The notes: generated by a model from the sequence alone, not told the origin. 64,000 nt of DNA from Microdochium bolleyi (GCA_001566295.1 KQ964247.1:3906001-3970000); one strand, 5' to 3'. Numbered from the stretch's first letter, positions 35,834 through 46,664 are shown. Program-made: numbers and translations.

Positions 35834-37056
35834 GTAGTGCGTGTCCTACTAGCTTGAATTTTAGAGAGAAAGAACAACATACTGTTTTGTGAATACGTGC
35901 TAAAAATACCATCCCTGATTGCACGCAGCTGTGTCCACCAGCAAGATCGCTGTGGGAGCTGTCCAGGCTTGGAGTACCAGATGGTGTCAACTGAAGAAGA
36001 AGGACCGCATTATTGATTGAGCTCGCATCGTCAGCAGTCTTGTTGTGAACGGGTTCCCACACGCCACAAACGCGACAGCCACCGCGGGAATTGGGCGGAT
36101 CAAGCCCCCCGCCAAGTCCGAGGGTACTATTTTTGTTCCATCGGGGAAGTCCATGCATGCATAGGCCTCAACCTTATTGCCTGCTTCGTGGGGCGGAGTT
36201 TTTGAGGTCACATTTGATCCTTGCCTTGCTACAGCAGCCTAGGTGTGACCGCGAGACAGGATCGACAGGACCGGCAGGACCTTCACATGCCTTGGACGTG
36301 CCACGAGTTCTCTGCTGCCTAGGAGACTGATTGACCTCAGTAGCACAGAGACCACAGGAGAAGCGAGTGACCGTACTGTTCGCTCGCAGATTTTGGAAAT
36401 ACGACCAACGGGATGTAACGAGCAGTCCTCGGAAGCGAAAAGGCTACTGCGCCAAGTGGACAGTGCTACCTGAGTCTGACCGCGTCTGACATTTGTGTTC
36501 TCATTACACAATAGCCTTGTGCAAGCGTGCTTGGCATAGCCAAGGTTGCTGTTGCCTATAGTCTCGGGTTGCCGGCCAATGAGTCTCCTAGTCCGCACCC
36601 ACGTGCGAGCCGCTTGAAGCGCAGATCGTTGATCCTTCACCTACGCCAAGACTCGTTGACCGCGATCGACATCAGCCTCGCGTTTAAAACCACAGCCTTT
36701 TTGGGTGCTTGTCGCTATTTTTGATGCTGGTGTTTATGTCACAATCCAGTCGGCTACACGAAGATGGTGCGCACAGGATCATAAGCGGTAGCGAAGAAGA
36801 TGGCTCTAGTCCGCCTTGATCGGCGCTGGGCGGACCGCTGTGTCGCTCGTGTGGAGCTGACATCACGACGGGAATGTCACAGTCGAAATGGGAAGAGTTG
36901 CCCAAGACTGACTGTATGAAGGACTCTGCACAACATTAGGAGTTTCATGTTGATGGCTTCATCGCGACGATCGTGATCGGACGTCAGGCTTGTAGCATGT
37001 ATCGATGATGCTATTGTCTTGGGCACACCACCAATCCTGGATGCTATCTAGAAGTG
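35834..37056. other. intergenic, NLP promoter region
   Basis: No frame with a recognisable product on either strand. It separates the chitinase relic from the NLP gene and presumably contains NLP control elements. Confidence 0.6.
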
Positions 37057-37063
37057 TATAAAT
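37057..37063 (+). promoter_or_regulatory. TATA box of NLP gene
   Basis: TATAAAT lies 119 bp upstream of the ATG at 37182, with a short leader rich in C, A and T between. Confidence 0.6.
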
Positions 37064-37181
37064 GCGCCAACTTCCCCGGCAGTTCCAGGCAATATCAAGA
37101 TCACAGCTCATCACGAATACCATTCCTCATCTCTTCATAGCTACAACATTTCATACCTGCACTCTACTGTACCCGTCTACA

Positions 37182-37961
37182 ATGCACACCCTCAGCTCAG
37201 CTATCCTGCTCAGCCTGGCCGCGAGCCTCGCCTCAGCTTCGCCCACCAAGCCAGCCCTCCACCGGCGCGACGTCATCGGCTCTCTCCCGGGTGGCGCTGA
37301 CGAGGATGAGTCTCGCTACCAACCCCTGACCGACTACGACACCGACAGCTGCTATGCCACCTCAGCCATCGACGCTTCGGGCAACACTAACCCCGGCCTC
37401 TTCGACGAGCCCGAGGAGGTGAGCCCATGCCGGGACCCTGCCCGGCTGGAGAACATGAACGTCTACTCCCGCAAGCGCTGCAACAACGGCTGGTGCGCGT
37501 ACATGTACGAGTACTACTTTGAGCGCGACTTCTGGTTCTTCGGCGGGCACCAGCACGACTGGGAGAACCTCGTCGTCTTCGTCCAGGACGGCGCCGTCAA
37601 GCGCGTCGCCCCGTCGTGCCACGGCAAGTACGAGCACGCGACCAACGAGCCGCGCCTGGACGGCGACCGCGTCAAGGCCGTGTACCACACCGACGCCGGC
37701 GCCACCCGCTGCTGGCGCATCTCGACCGACGGAGACGAGCCCCCGGAGAACTTCAGCGGCAACTGGTGGCTCGGAGCGCTTGTCGGATGGAACCACTGGC
37801 CCTCGAACGGGGACGGACGCCTGCTGCGCGATATCGTCTGGGAGACCTGGAAGTCTGGTGTCGCGCCCAAGCTCTGGGACGACGGCGATGCCTTCACCAA
37901 CAACCTCCGCATGGCTGCAGGCGATGGCGCTCCTGGTTTCGACCCTGCCATTGACGGCTGA
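37182..37961 (+). CDS. NPP1/NLP family secreted protein, 259 aa
   Basis: Necrosis- and ethylene-inducing-peptide-like protein (NPP1 domain), a secreted family of which many members damage plant plasma membranes while others are non-cytolytic. Single exon, ATG at 37182 (CTACAATGC). Signal peptide at residues 1-20, then a short pro-like segment with a dibasic LHRR site at 27-29. NPP1 landmarks: DTDSCYAT (C57), YSRKRCNNGWC (C100, C105), and the central heptapeptide at residues 122-128 reading GHQHDWE instead of the usual GHRHDWE; then ENLVVF, a SCHGKY segment and a C-terminal WGVAP-like WKSGVAPKLWDDGDAFTNNL. The frame is intact. The histidine, aspartate and glutamate of the metal site are present; the arginine is replaced by glutamine. 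Whether it is cytolytic cannot be judged. A TATA box is 119 bp upstream. Confidence 0.93.
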   Translation: MHTLSSAILLSLAASLASASPTKPALHRRDVIGSLPGGADEDESRYQPLTDYDTDSCYATSAIDASGNTNPGLFDEPEEVSPCRDPARLENMNVYSRKRCNNGWCAYMYEYYFERDFWFFGGHQHDWENLVVFVQDGAVKRVAPSCHGKYEHATNEPRLDGDRVKAVYHTDAGATRCWRISTDGDEPPENFSGNWWLGALVGWNHWPSNGDGRLLRDIVWETWKSGVAPKLWDDGDAFTNNLRMAAGDGAPGFDPAIDG

Positions 37962-39127
37962 ATCCGTTAGTTCAATGCGCTTTCAGTACGTCTGGCTGGG
38001 TTCTTCTGCGTGGAAAAGCACCTCAAAGTGATCTGTCGCTGACCCTTCCGCCTTCCGCGTAGCAACTGGTTCCATGACTAGCGTGCAAGCGCCGCTCCTA
38101 TGCTGTCTCTTTTGCTTGTCTTCAATCTTTTTTGTATCTGCTGCTGATGGCTCTCGGCGAAGGCTACTGTTATAAATCTTCTGCCGTATCATGGGCATCC
38201 CTTGTTTCTCAACACCAATCTGTCTTTATGTCAATCATGTTTTTCGCAAGACCCCCTTTTCAGGCTCTGTACATACTGCTACCCTGCACACGCTTTATAG
38301 TAATCAAGCAACACGCTCTTTTGCATGGTTTCCCCTTGGGCTGGCCACGAGTGGGTCGGTAATATCAGCGTGATCTGCGACGCCCTTTTGTCATGTGGTA
38401 AAATGAGCATTGCGGCAGAAGAAGTCTTGAGATTGAAACCATTAGCGCACTGAAAGCTCTAAGACGAAAGCCAAAGTCTCCAGTGATTGCAAATTGAGTT
38501 TAGCATGTTCAGGGCCTCATGGGTGACCTGGTGATTATCTTGCTCGTGTCCCTGAGCTACCGTCAACCTGGCTGTCACTCGACGATAACGCAACAACCAG
38601 CTATTCCAGAGGCTTCAGGTCAAATGCGCTAGATAGAAGGATTATTTCAATCATTCCTGAGAGGTGTGCGCTGAGAGAGTCTAACGTGGGAAGTCCGATG
38701 GAGTCTTTGCGCCACCTCCAGGTCTGGTAGAACTCTTGCAAGCCAACAATGCCTCGCCCTGTGACACACGACAGCCAACACGTGAAACGTTTGTATAGAT
38801 TTATACATTACAGAGTATGTCGTTAATCAACATGCTTCATGCTCAGAGATGAGATAAACCTCCACACAATCTGTACTCACTGGTCCATTGGTAGCATGTT
38901 GCGCGACCGCATCTACCGCGATTTGTGTCAAGACAGGTTGTGGATCTGAGCACTATGTATCACTTCTTGCTTGTAAAACAGCCAGAATCAATGCAAACCG
39001 AGGTATGAGTGAAGGACTTGAATTGAGCTGACCCCTTATCCAAGGTGTATATATACAAAGCAGGAACGCCCGAATCCAGTAAATGCTATTTGAACAAGGA
39101 AAGTAACCGTCGTCTTCAAAGTCTCAT
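37962..39127. other. convergent intergenic region
   Basis: Between the NLP stop and the aldolase stop codon. AT-richer than the flanking genes; no coding signature. A tRNA-A-box-like string near 38881-38900 lacks a B box and was not accepted. Confidence 0.55.
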
Positions 39128-40072
39128 TTAAGCAACTCTTGACAGAGCCGAGGCCGAAACAGCAGAGTGGATCTCCTTCTCAGCGCCGTCCTCAAGGGGC
39201 AGCAGGGGCGAGCGGACGGTGGCGTGCTCCAGGATGCCACGGGCCACGAGCGCGTGCTTGAGCGCCACGGTGCCCTCCATGTGCGAGCCGCGGTGGTAGA
39301 CGGCCTTTGTGACGGGCAGGAGCTTGTCGTGGACAGCACGGGCCTTCTTGTAGTCCTGGGCCTTGCCGGCGGCGATCAGCTCGAGGAGCAGCTCAGGGGC
39401 AATGTTGCCGTAGCCGACGAGCATGCCGTCCACGTCAAAGGCGGTGTGCAGAAGGTACTCGTCGTGGCAGGTGAGGATCTGCAGGTCGGGGCGCTGCTTG
39501 CGGATGACGGGGATCTCGGTATCCCAACGGCGCATGTTGCGGACGCCGTTCTTCATGGCGAAGACGCCGGGCTGGGCCGAGATGTCGAGCATGGTCTGAA
39601 GGTTGTAGGTGGCCTTGGTGTTGTCGGGGTACTGGAAGAGGATCAGGGGCAGGCCCGAGACCTCGTACACCCGCTTGTAGCGATCCTGGGGCGCACCGGG
39701 CTGGTAGCCAAAGCGCAGCCAGCCGTGGCTGGGGTAGAGAAGACCAGCAGCAGCGCCAGCTTCTTTCGCACGCTTCGCCTCGAGAGCAGCAACCTCTGTC
39801 CCTTCGCCAGTGATGCCAGCAATGACAGGAACTCTGCCGTCAGTCGATTTGACGAAGGCCTTGATGACATTGAGTTGCTCCTCTTGGGTCAGGAAGGTGC
39901 CCTCGCCAGCGTGGCCAAGGACGACCAGACCCTTAACGCCATCGATGCTGCCAAGCCACGAGCCGAGTCTCTGAATGGCCGCGTAGTCGACGGACCCGTC
40001 CAGGTTGAAAGGGGTCACAGGGGCGGGAACTAAGCCGCTGACATCGAATCCAACAGTGCCGACAGAGCCCAT
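39128..40072 (-). CDS. DapA-family (DHDPS/NAL-type) aldolase, 314 aa
   Basis: Class I pyruvate-dependent aldolase/dehydratase of the dihydrodipicolinate synthase superfamily. In fungi such proteins include 2-keto-3-deoxy sugar acid aldolases; lysine synthesis through DapA is not used by fungi. Single exon from ATG at 40072 (MGSVGTVGFDVSGLVPAPVTPF). The substrate loop is GHAGEGTF (53-60), the catalytic tyrosine is probably Y148 (FQYPDN) and the Schiff-base lysine K174 (FAMKNGV). Length is normal and the frame intact; no signal peptide, so cytosolic. It is transcribed divergently from an ACS-family permease 0.9 kb away, suggesting uptake and cleavage of the same organic or sugar acid. Exact substrate unknown. 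Confidence 0.88.
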   Translation of the reverse strand: MGSVGTVGFDVSGLVPAPVTPFNLDGSVDYAAIQRLGSWLGSIDGVKGLVVLGHAGEGTFLTQEEQLNVIKAFVKSTDGRVPVIAGITGEGTEVAALEAKRAKEAGAAAGLLYPSHGWLRFGYQPGAPQDRYKRVYEVSGLPLILFQYPDNTKATYNLQTMLDISAQPGVFAMKNGVRNMRRWDTEIPVIRKQRPDLQILTCHDEYLLHTAFDVDGMLVGYGNIAPELLLELIAAGKAQDYKKARAVHDKLLPVTKAVYHRGSHMEGTVALKHALVARGILEHATVRSPLLPLEDGAEKEIHSAVSASALSRVA

Positions 40073-40978
40073 TTTGATTGGTGGTGAGGTGGAGTAGTGG
40101 GAGGGTATGAAGAGTTGTTGTGATGAGGATGGTAAGAGGATCTTGTGTGATTGTGATGCTGATGGTGATGATATCGTTTCAGTTCAACTTGGAAGCGAGC
40201 CGTGCCTGCCTTTATAATCTGGTAAGAGATATCGTTTCGTCTCCGCCGTTGATGCTCAGGATGCACTCGTGAGGGGCAACGACCTTCAATGCGGAGAACG
40301 TTGATGGGGTTGATCGCACCGAAAGCACCCGAACATGGCGAGAAAGCCCGCTCATCCGGATAAGAGGGAGCAGACGCATGCTGAACGACTGTAGTTCTTC
40401 GGAAAAGCCACAATCTAGCTTGTCTTGGGTGAAATGTAGTGCGAAAAATAGCTTCAAGGGCTGAATCCAAGCTACGGAAGCCGTGGAATGATCCCACCAC
40501 AGAACGGTCCCAAGGTCCCGAGCAGGTTTCCGGTCTCCGAAATGAGTGGAGCAGTATGTTTCCAGGTTCTCCGCTCGGAAAACAGATGCGGCTCGTGGTT
40601 GGCTTGGCTCGGTAGTACGTAATGCTGTGGGTGGTGAACCTCCCGTTGTTCCCCACTCTGTCGAGTCAGCCCCTGATCTCCCCAGTCTGGGGTCCCCACA
40701 GGCCCAGCATAGATTCCAGCCCCGGATTCGCAAAGTTCTGGAGGCCGGAGTTTTCTCAAGGCTCTGTATCCTGGTAACAGGAGAGACTGTATGTCCACGG
40801 CACACCGCGCCCTCCGCCTTCCTCAGCGCGACTACGCACAAGCCTTTGTACTATATGTACCTCTCCGATCGCCTCCGGCATTTCTCTTCAGTTCTGCATG
40901 ACCACCTGTCTTGGTCTATCAGCCCACAAAGTTATCCTTCCAACTCAGACGTGACGACTCTGCCACGCCCACAGCAAC
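40073..40978. promoter_or_regulatory. shared divergent promoter of aldolase and ACS permease
   Basis: A 906-bp head-to-head interval. A minus-strand TATAAA at 40211-40216 lies about 140 bp before the aldolase ATG. CT-rich sequence precedes the permease ATG. Open frames in the interval (for example 40212-40841 minus) have no recognisable domain. Confidence 0.55.
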
Positions 40979-42702
40979 ATGTCTCGAGACAATCATATTG
41001 TTGAGAAGGAGGCCGCTATGCACGACGAGTTTAAGCCTGCCGACACGGCAGTGAGCCAAGATCTCGAGTTCCTGAACAACCTGCCTGAAGATGTCAAGAA
41101 ACAGGCAGTGCGCAAAGTCGACGTAAGTTACAGCGTTGCTGGGTCTGAACATGATCGATCTGGAACCATGCTAATGCTAGGCCTTCCCAGTACCGGCTCA
41201 TGCCTATGCTCGTTCTACTCTACCTGGTAGCTTACCTCGACAAAACAAACATCGCCAATGCCAAGATCGAGGGGATGGTGAAGGACCTGGGCATGTCTGG
41301 CGTTGAATACAACGTGGCCGTGTCCGTGTTCTTCATCACGTTTGTCTTGGCAGAGGTGCCCAGCAACATGATCCTGCACGTCTTCAAGCGGCCGTCATTG
41401 TACATTGGCGCGATTGTGACCGTCTGGGGTATCATCATGACTCTGACGGGAATTGTACACAACTACGCGGGCCTCATTGCTATTCGTATCTTCCTTGGCC
41501 TTTTTGAGTGAGTGCCAGCCTGGTGTATAGATTAGGCAAACGCTTTTGCTGACTCGATTCGTACTACAGAGCTGGTTTCCTCCCCGGCGCGATCTTAATC
41601 ATCAGCAAGTGGTATCTTCCGAACGAGACCCAGACTCGCATTGCCATTCTCTATACATCTGCTGCAACTGGCGGTGCCTTCTCAGGCCTGTTGGCGTTCG
41701 CGATTGCAAAGCTCGATGGATTTGCTGGTCTTCAGGGCTGGAGATGGGTAAGTCTCAAGTTTTCTACACTGAACTCTTGCGTCTCGTGGATTTGCACTAA
41801 TAAGGATGGCCACTGTTCAGATCTTCATCCTCGAGGGAATTTTTACTGTCGCCATTGGCATCGGCTGCTTCTTCTTCCTTGTCGACACCCCGGCGCTGTC
41901 CTCGAAGTGGTTGACGCCCGATCAGATCCGGTACCTGGAAGCTCGCCAGAACGTCCGCCGACTCAGCTCCCCGAATGAGTTCCGCGACAAGCATTTCGAC
42001 AAGAAATCAGTCCTCTCCGTCATTGGCGACTGGAAGATGTACTTGCTCATCTTCGCCAACTGGTCCAACGCGGTGCCCAACTACGCGATGAAGTTTGCTA
42101 TGCCTCAGGTCATCAAGGGCATGGGCTACACCTCGTCCAACGCTCAGCTGCTCACCATCCCTCCTTACATGATCGGCGCCTTCTCGGCTTTTGGGTTCTC
42201 CTTCTTTGCCGACAGGATCACGTGGCGCGCGCCTTTCATCCTGGCTCCCCAGTGCTGCCTGATCGTCGCCTTCAGCATCCTGTTCACCAAGAGCGCGGAC
42301 GTCACCAACAATGTGCCCCTGTGCTACTTTGGAATTTGCCTGGCTTGTTTCGGCATGTACCCCATTCTCCCGGGAGTCAACGCCTGGAACGTCGCCAACA
42401 CGCCCTCACCGACCAAGCGTGCCGTGAGCATCGGCTTCCTGGTCTGCGTGGGCAACATCGGTGGCCTCATTGGCAGCTACATCTACCTTGACAGCGAGGC
42501 GCCTTCGTACCCCACCGGCTACGGCACCTCTTTTGGCTTTGCTGCGGCTGGTATCATCGCGGTCATTGTGCTCGAGACGTCTCTCAAGAGACTCAATAAG
42601 AAGAAGGAGCTTCTCAACGAGGACGATATCCGCCAGCAGTACACCGATGCCGAGCTGGATGAGATGGGCGAGAAGAGCCCGCTGTTCAAGTATGCCCTCT
42701 AG
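40979..42702 (+). CDS. MFS anion:cation symporter (ACS/allantoate permease family), 506 aa
   Basis: Plasma-membrane transporter of the fungal ACS family, whose members import allantoate, nicotinate, pantothenate, tartrate and other organic anions. Exons 40979-41122, 41191-41507, 41570-41747 and 41821-42702 join in frame. The acidic N-terminal tail leads into YRLMPMLVLLYLVAYLDKTNIANAKIEG, the ACS first-helix signature with the conserved D-K/R-x-N-I-x-N-A. Other landmarks are EVPSNMIL, RIFLGLFEAGFLPGAILIISKWY and GWRWIFILEG. Twelve hydrophobic segments can be counted. Divergent from the DapA-family aldolase and followed by a Zn2Cys6 regulator, it may import that enzyme's precursor. The substrate is not deducible. 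Confidence 0.92.
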
Positions 42703-43052
42703 ATAGAAGATAGATGCAGTGCCGCTGCGAGTCTGGTGGACCCTACAAGATGGGTTTGCGCAAGAGGCACTTTGAGAAGCCACGAGGAACGTTCGAGTCC
42801 AAGATTAGTATGAACAAGATTGTTGAACGCTCTACAACTCGCCACGGAGGGATCAAATGCTCTGACTCGTGGATGTGCAGAAATACTGCGAAATCGTGCT
42901 TTGAGCATCGCATTGGTCATCTAATCAAGCGCACCTTTATCTCATAGTAGCACTATGAAAACTCGCTGCCTTCCCTAGATCTATAAGCTGCCAACGCCGA
43001 GACTTTGTGACGGGTCACCAGCGTCCATGTAACTGATGCGAAGGCGTAGGGC

Positions 43053-43082
43053 CGGGTGTGGGGCCTGAACGGGCCCCACCCG
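43053..43082. repeat. GC-rich inverted repeat
   Basis: Arms CGGGTG(TG)GGGCC and GGCCCCACCCG pair perfectly apart from a two-base bulge, with a loop of about six bases. It lies downstream of the permease gene and could form a hairpin in DNA or RNA. It may be chance in GC-rich sequence. Confidence 0.5.
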
Positions 43083-43335
43083 GGGCTCGGCAAGTGCGGG
43101 GCTCGAGCGGCGGCCGACGACTCCGTTGTCCAATCTCCCCAAGAGGGTTGTCTGGCTCCTTTATAAGCTTAGACAGTAAAGGTCATACTTGTAGTTATTC
43201 GGCTTCATTAAGAGTTGGTCTTGCGAGCAATACAGAAACCAGGGCGCGAAGTATCTACGAGTTTGAGAGGCGCAGACGACTAGACACCCTGCGGTCTGCT
43301 GTCCCCAAGTAGGTGGGTACCTGCTGCGTAATAAA

Positions 43336-43389
43336 GGGTTCCGAGGGTTCAGAGGGTCCAGATGGTTCAGAGGGTTCAGAGGATTCAGA
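43336..43389. repeat. 9-bp tandem repeat, six units
   Basis: Six consecutive 9-base units of consensus GGGTTCAGA (variants GGGTTCCGA, GGGTCCAGA, TGGTTCAGA, GGATTCAGA). It lies in the intergenic region downstream of the Zn2Cys6 gene at 43838-46315. The core GGTTCAGA is shared with the array at 46665-46774 on the other side of that gene. Confidence 0.85.
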
Positions 43390-43837
43390 GCCATCGGAAC
43401 CGCTTGGAGCCTAGGATGGATCGCACCAGCATCATTGACGTATCCCTCTAGAGTGGGTAAATCTCGGGCATCTGCCGCCCCGTTCATCCGTACTTAGCCA
43501 TGACTCCATAGCCACAGGTCCGGAGCCTTCATGACGTTAGTCAGCCAGATCCCCCCCAATATGTGCTTTCAACTCCAGGTCTGATTCCATCAGGTGATCT
43601 TGATCTGCCTGTTTGGCTTCAATGGCTTTACATCGCGCACGCCGTTCTCGGCAATTCAAAAGATCAGTAACAGGGTGATTTTGCTCGACTGCTTCCCTGT
43701 GTAGCTCTTGCCACTACTAGCCTCCAGAGTGCACCATGCTGCTATTGTGATCTATGGTCTCGGCACATTACCTCGATGGAGCGATTACATTGGAAAGCAA
43801 CGAGTCCGTGCTCCGGATGGGAACAGCCCTTACATCG

Positions 43838-46315
43838 TCAGGAACTGTTCAGAAACCCATTGTCAAGTATTGGAAACGCGGGATCGCTGGTAAAGTCAAC
43901 GACGAAAGCCTGTATTGTGGACCATGTTAGATATCTGTGCTTGTGCCCTCGGGTGGGAATGGGTTGGCTTACCGATGCATCAAGGTCCATCCAATCAGTC
44001 GTTTGCCAGCCGTCGAAGACACCGTTGCCTTCGAACTCGGGGCTTTCCTGCATCGCAGCGAGCTCTGCCAGTGAAGCCCCCGGGATTGGCGGCACTGGAG
44101 AGAACATGCCGAGGTCCAGACTGGGTTGCTGCAGGACCATGGGTTGGGCTTCCGCGCTTCTCGGTGCGGCCCGGTTCACCTCCACGCGCATCCCCTGGAC
44201 CTTGGCCTCTTTTCGGAGTTCCTCCAAGATCACATTGTACCTGTGACTGGGGCTCGCCGACGAGGCACCGCTGCGAGACAGGTGTCCTTGGCAGCGCTGC
44301 GCAAGATCGAGCAAGCCGTGCATGCCGTCCGCCTCTGCTCTGAACTGTGGGTGCTGCTGCCCCTGCTGCTCCCCTTGCTGCTGCTGTTGTTGTCGCTGTT
44401 GGTGCTGCTGCTGCTGTATCTCCCAGACGTAGACCACCGCGAGGGCGCAGAACGTCGCGTAGGGTGTCCACCAAAAGGCATGAAACAGCGTGCCGTCCTT
44501 CGACATGGAATCAACAAGGTCAAGAGCCACTTTGGCGGCCATTAAACACTCAGATATACTGTCTTGTAAAGCGCTCAGCGACTGTGAGTTAGACAGCAAG
44601 GACGTGGTCCTTTGCAAGGCAGTGTCGCCCATCGCTAGCGAACCGGCCGTTGTAGGAATGTCTTTGGCTGCGTTGACTATGGCTGAGACTCTATGACGCT
44701 GCGCAGTGGTGAGTGAGGTGGCGCCGAGCAGGAACGGCCGGTTAGCATGTATAATGGCATGGCAGTAAGCCAGCTTCAGTGCTGAAGCCTGCTTCCTGAA
44801 CGGTGGGATGAGCGATCTGAGGCGAACGGTGCCGAGATGTGACGGAAGGGCTCTGTTCCATTCGTGCAATTCGCGGCCTAGGCGGTGGGCCGCCGCCAGT
44901 CTCTCTCTCTTCGGGATCTTCCTGACCGAGTAAACATCTCGCGAGATTCGGTCGATGAGTTGAGCGAGCTTTGAGTGGGCGATAAGCGAATCGATATGGC
45001 AATCAATGCTAGGCTCTCCATCGGCCTTGCCCTCTGCCGTCATATCCTCGTCGTTGACGCAGTCTGGAAACCCCTGATCGATATCGTCGTCGTGGTACAG
45101 TCGAGGACGACCGAAAACGACAGCAAGGTACTTATCGATGGTATAGCAAACCCAGAACGTCCTCTTTCGGCACTGGCTTATGATGTAGTTGTCCCGCATA
45201 GAAGCTGCCGAGGTTGTCGTCCTCTGTTTGAAGCTGGAATGCCGGTGAAGGCCAAGTGCCGACACAATGGGCAGGAGACTGCCGAAGACGTACCAAGCCT
45301 GGTTCATTCTAGCAGTTTGAAGCAGGTACAGGACTTGCAAGATCCGTGCCTGAGCCGAAGGCAGCGTTGGCAGTCCTGTTTCGACCTCAGTAAGGCTTGT
45401 TGAGAGGCTGAAGAAGCCATCCCCAAGCACGCACGAGTGCGATACGTCGGCACTGCCGTCACTTTGCACCTTGGCCCGCCGGAGACTGACGATAGCCAAG
45501 ATCGTGATGATGACGGAGGCTCTTGCATGGCCGATTTCGTAATGCCAGGGCCGTGCATACTCGACGTTGGAGATGAGGATGCTGGCCCACTGCTCGACAG
45601 AAGCTTGGTGGAGGCACCGATACGTGACGACGCAGTTCTCGAAGTAGAAATGGAGCATCTCAAACAGATCTGCCCTATGAGGAAGCACTGCGTGGGCCGC
45701 ATTGGCGAATGGAGCGTCCCCGGCGGAGCTAAGCCTTTGGTGCTGCTCGTTCGGGTTTTCGACCAGCGGAAGGTCCGTGGCCCGTCCGGATGACTGGGGA
45801 TTCCGGCATGATAACCTCTTCCAGGCACGGTGGAGGAAGCCGAGGTTGGAGGTCTGATCGAGGTACTGCCCGTCGACAATCTCGGAGGAGTCGAGTTCTG
45901 GCGAGTTGCGCGAAGTGTAGGTGCTGGTATCGTTCATGGGTCCGTTCTCGACGTTATCCGTACCGACTGGCTCAGCCGGGATGGGTGTTGGAGGCCGCCC
46001 TCGACGGTACGCTGCAGCGTATTCGCAGTGTAGCCCACGCTCGGTACAGCCTGCACAAGGAATGGTCCCCGAGCACTTGAGCTTCTTGTGCTTACAGTAA
46101 TCGCAAGCACGCTTGACTTTGGTCTTCTTTGGACGCTCGACCGGGCCGGGGCCAACAGAGGGACCGGAAGCGGAAACGGAGGCGGGGCCAAAGCCCACAT
46201 CCGGACCCTCGGCACCAGGGTGAGGTCTCTTCCTCGACGTTACTGAGTTGGCGGTGCTGGCGACGGAGGAAGGAGTCGCCGCTGCCAGATCAGCTGGCGA
46301 GACATGGTGCTCCAT
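43838..46315 (-). CDS. Zn2Cys6 transcription factor with fungal-specific domain
   Basis: Nuclear regulator with an N-terminal zinc cluster. From the chosen ATG at 46315 (MEHHVSPADL) the cluster cysteines are C71, C74, C81, C87, C90 and C97 (C-x2-C-x6-C-x5-C-x2-C-x6-C), preceded by the basic RPKKTKVKRA. A linker and the fungal_trans middle homology region follow (about residues 200-600, with QARILQVLYLLQTARMNQAWYVFG and RKRTFWVCYTIDKYLAVVFGRP). Near residue 640-660 is a glutamine-rich run. A 63-bp in-frame intron at 43910-43972 (donor GTAAGC, acceptor TACAG) is likely near the end, giving 804 residues, or 825 if retained. An upstream in-frame ATG at 46507 would add 64 unusual residues; a minus-strand TATA at 46655-46663 leaves that possible. 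Its position beside the aldolase and permease suggests it regulates them. Confidence 0.85.
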   Translation of the reverse strand: MEHHVSPADLAAATPSSVASTANSVTSRKRPHPGAEGPDVGFGPASVSASGPSVGPGPVERPKKTKVKRACDYCKHKKLKCSGTIPCAGCTERGLHCEYAAAYRRGRPPTPIPAEPVGTDNVENGPMNDTSTYTSRNSPELDSSEIVDGQYLDQTSNLGFLHRAWKRLSCRNPQSSGRATDLPLVENPNEQHQRLSSAGDAPFANAAHAVLPHRADLFEMLHFYFENCVVTYRCLHQASVEQWASILISNVEYARPWHYEIGHARASVIITILAIVSLRRAKVQSDGSADVSHSCVLGDGFFSLSTSLTEVETGLPTLPSAQARILQVLYLLQTARMNQAWYVFGSLLPIVSALGLHRHSSFKQRTTTSAASMRDNYIISQCRKRTFWVCYTIDKYLAVVFGRPRLYHDDDIDQGFPDCVNDEDMTAEGKADGEPSIDCHIDSLIAHSKLAQLIDRISRDVYSVRKIPKRERLAAAHRLGRELHEWNRALPSHLGTVRLRSLIPPFRKQASALKLAYCHAIIHANRPFLLGATSLTTAQRHRVSAIVNAAKDIPTTAGSLAMGDTALQRTTSLLSNSQSLSALQDSISECLMAAKVALDLVDSMSKDGTLFHAFWWTPYATFCALAVVYVWEIQQQQHQQRQQQQQQGEQQGQQHPQFRAEADGMHGLLDLAQRCQGHLSRSGASSASPSHRYNVILEELRKEAKVQGMRVEVNRAAPRSAEAQPMVLQQPSLDLGMFSPVPPIPGASLAELAAMQESPEFEGNGVFDGWQTTDWMDLDASVSQPIPTRGHKHRYLTWSTIQAFVVDFTSDPAFPILDNGFLNSS

Positions 46316-46654
46316 GCCGCGCACAGGTGCCGACAAGGCCGTCCGCGTATGCGGTGGCAGGGGTAGGCCGTGGTGCCAGGGACAGGAAGCGCGCGGCCCA
46401 GAGAACCGGGAATGTAGCTGCTTTATTGATATTTCCGACGAGGGGAGGAGCCTCTTCATCCGAGACACGACGAGTTTCCGGCTGGGGTGGCGCCAAAGTA
46501 ATCCCATGATCCGGGGCCCCACGGCGGCTGAAGTGCCCTCCAAATACTGCCTCTATTAGGTAAGCCTGTCCTGAGGAACTCCACACATCATGACTCGCGC
46601 AGTAGTGGGTGACAGGGGTGGTAAATGGTCTACGACACTTCCGAACACTTAAGG

Positions 46655-46663
46655 CTTATATAG
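46655..46663 (-). promoter_or_regulatory. TATA box of Zn2Cys6 gene 43838-46315
   Basis: Minus-strand CTATATAAG, 340 bp upstream of the chosen ATG at 46315, implying a leader of roughly 300 bases. The leader contains a short upstream ORF starting at the ATG at 46590. Confidence 0.5.
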
Positions 46664-46664
46664 G

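Noticed and set aside
38881..38955. tRNA-like stretch with an A-box-like TGGTCCATTGGTAG
   Set aside because: No B box (GGTTCGANTCC) at the right distance and no cloverleaf acceptor stem could be formed by eye.
39128..40072. Lysine-biosynthetic dihydrodipicolinate synthase
   Set aside because: Fungi make lysine through alpha-aminoadipate; the context with an ACS permease suggests a catabolic aldolase of the same superfamily.
43161..43487. Minus-strand frame encoding an NPLNPLN-type repeat peptide
   Set aside because: The peptide repeat only reflects the 9-bp DNA repeat; no start, promoter or other coding evidence.
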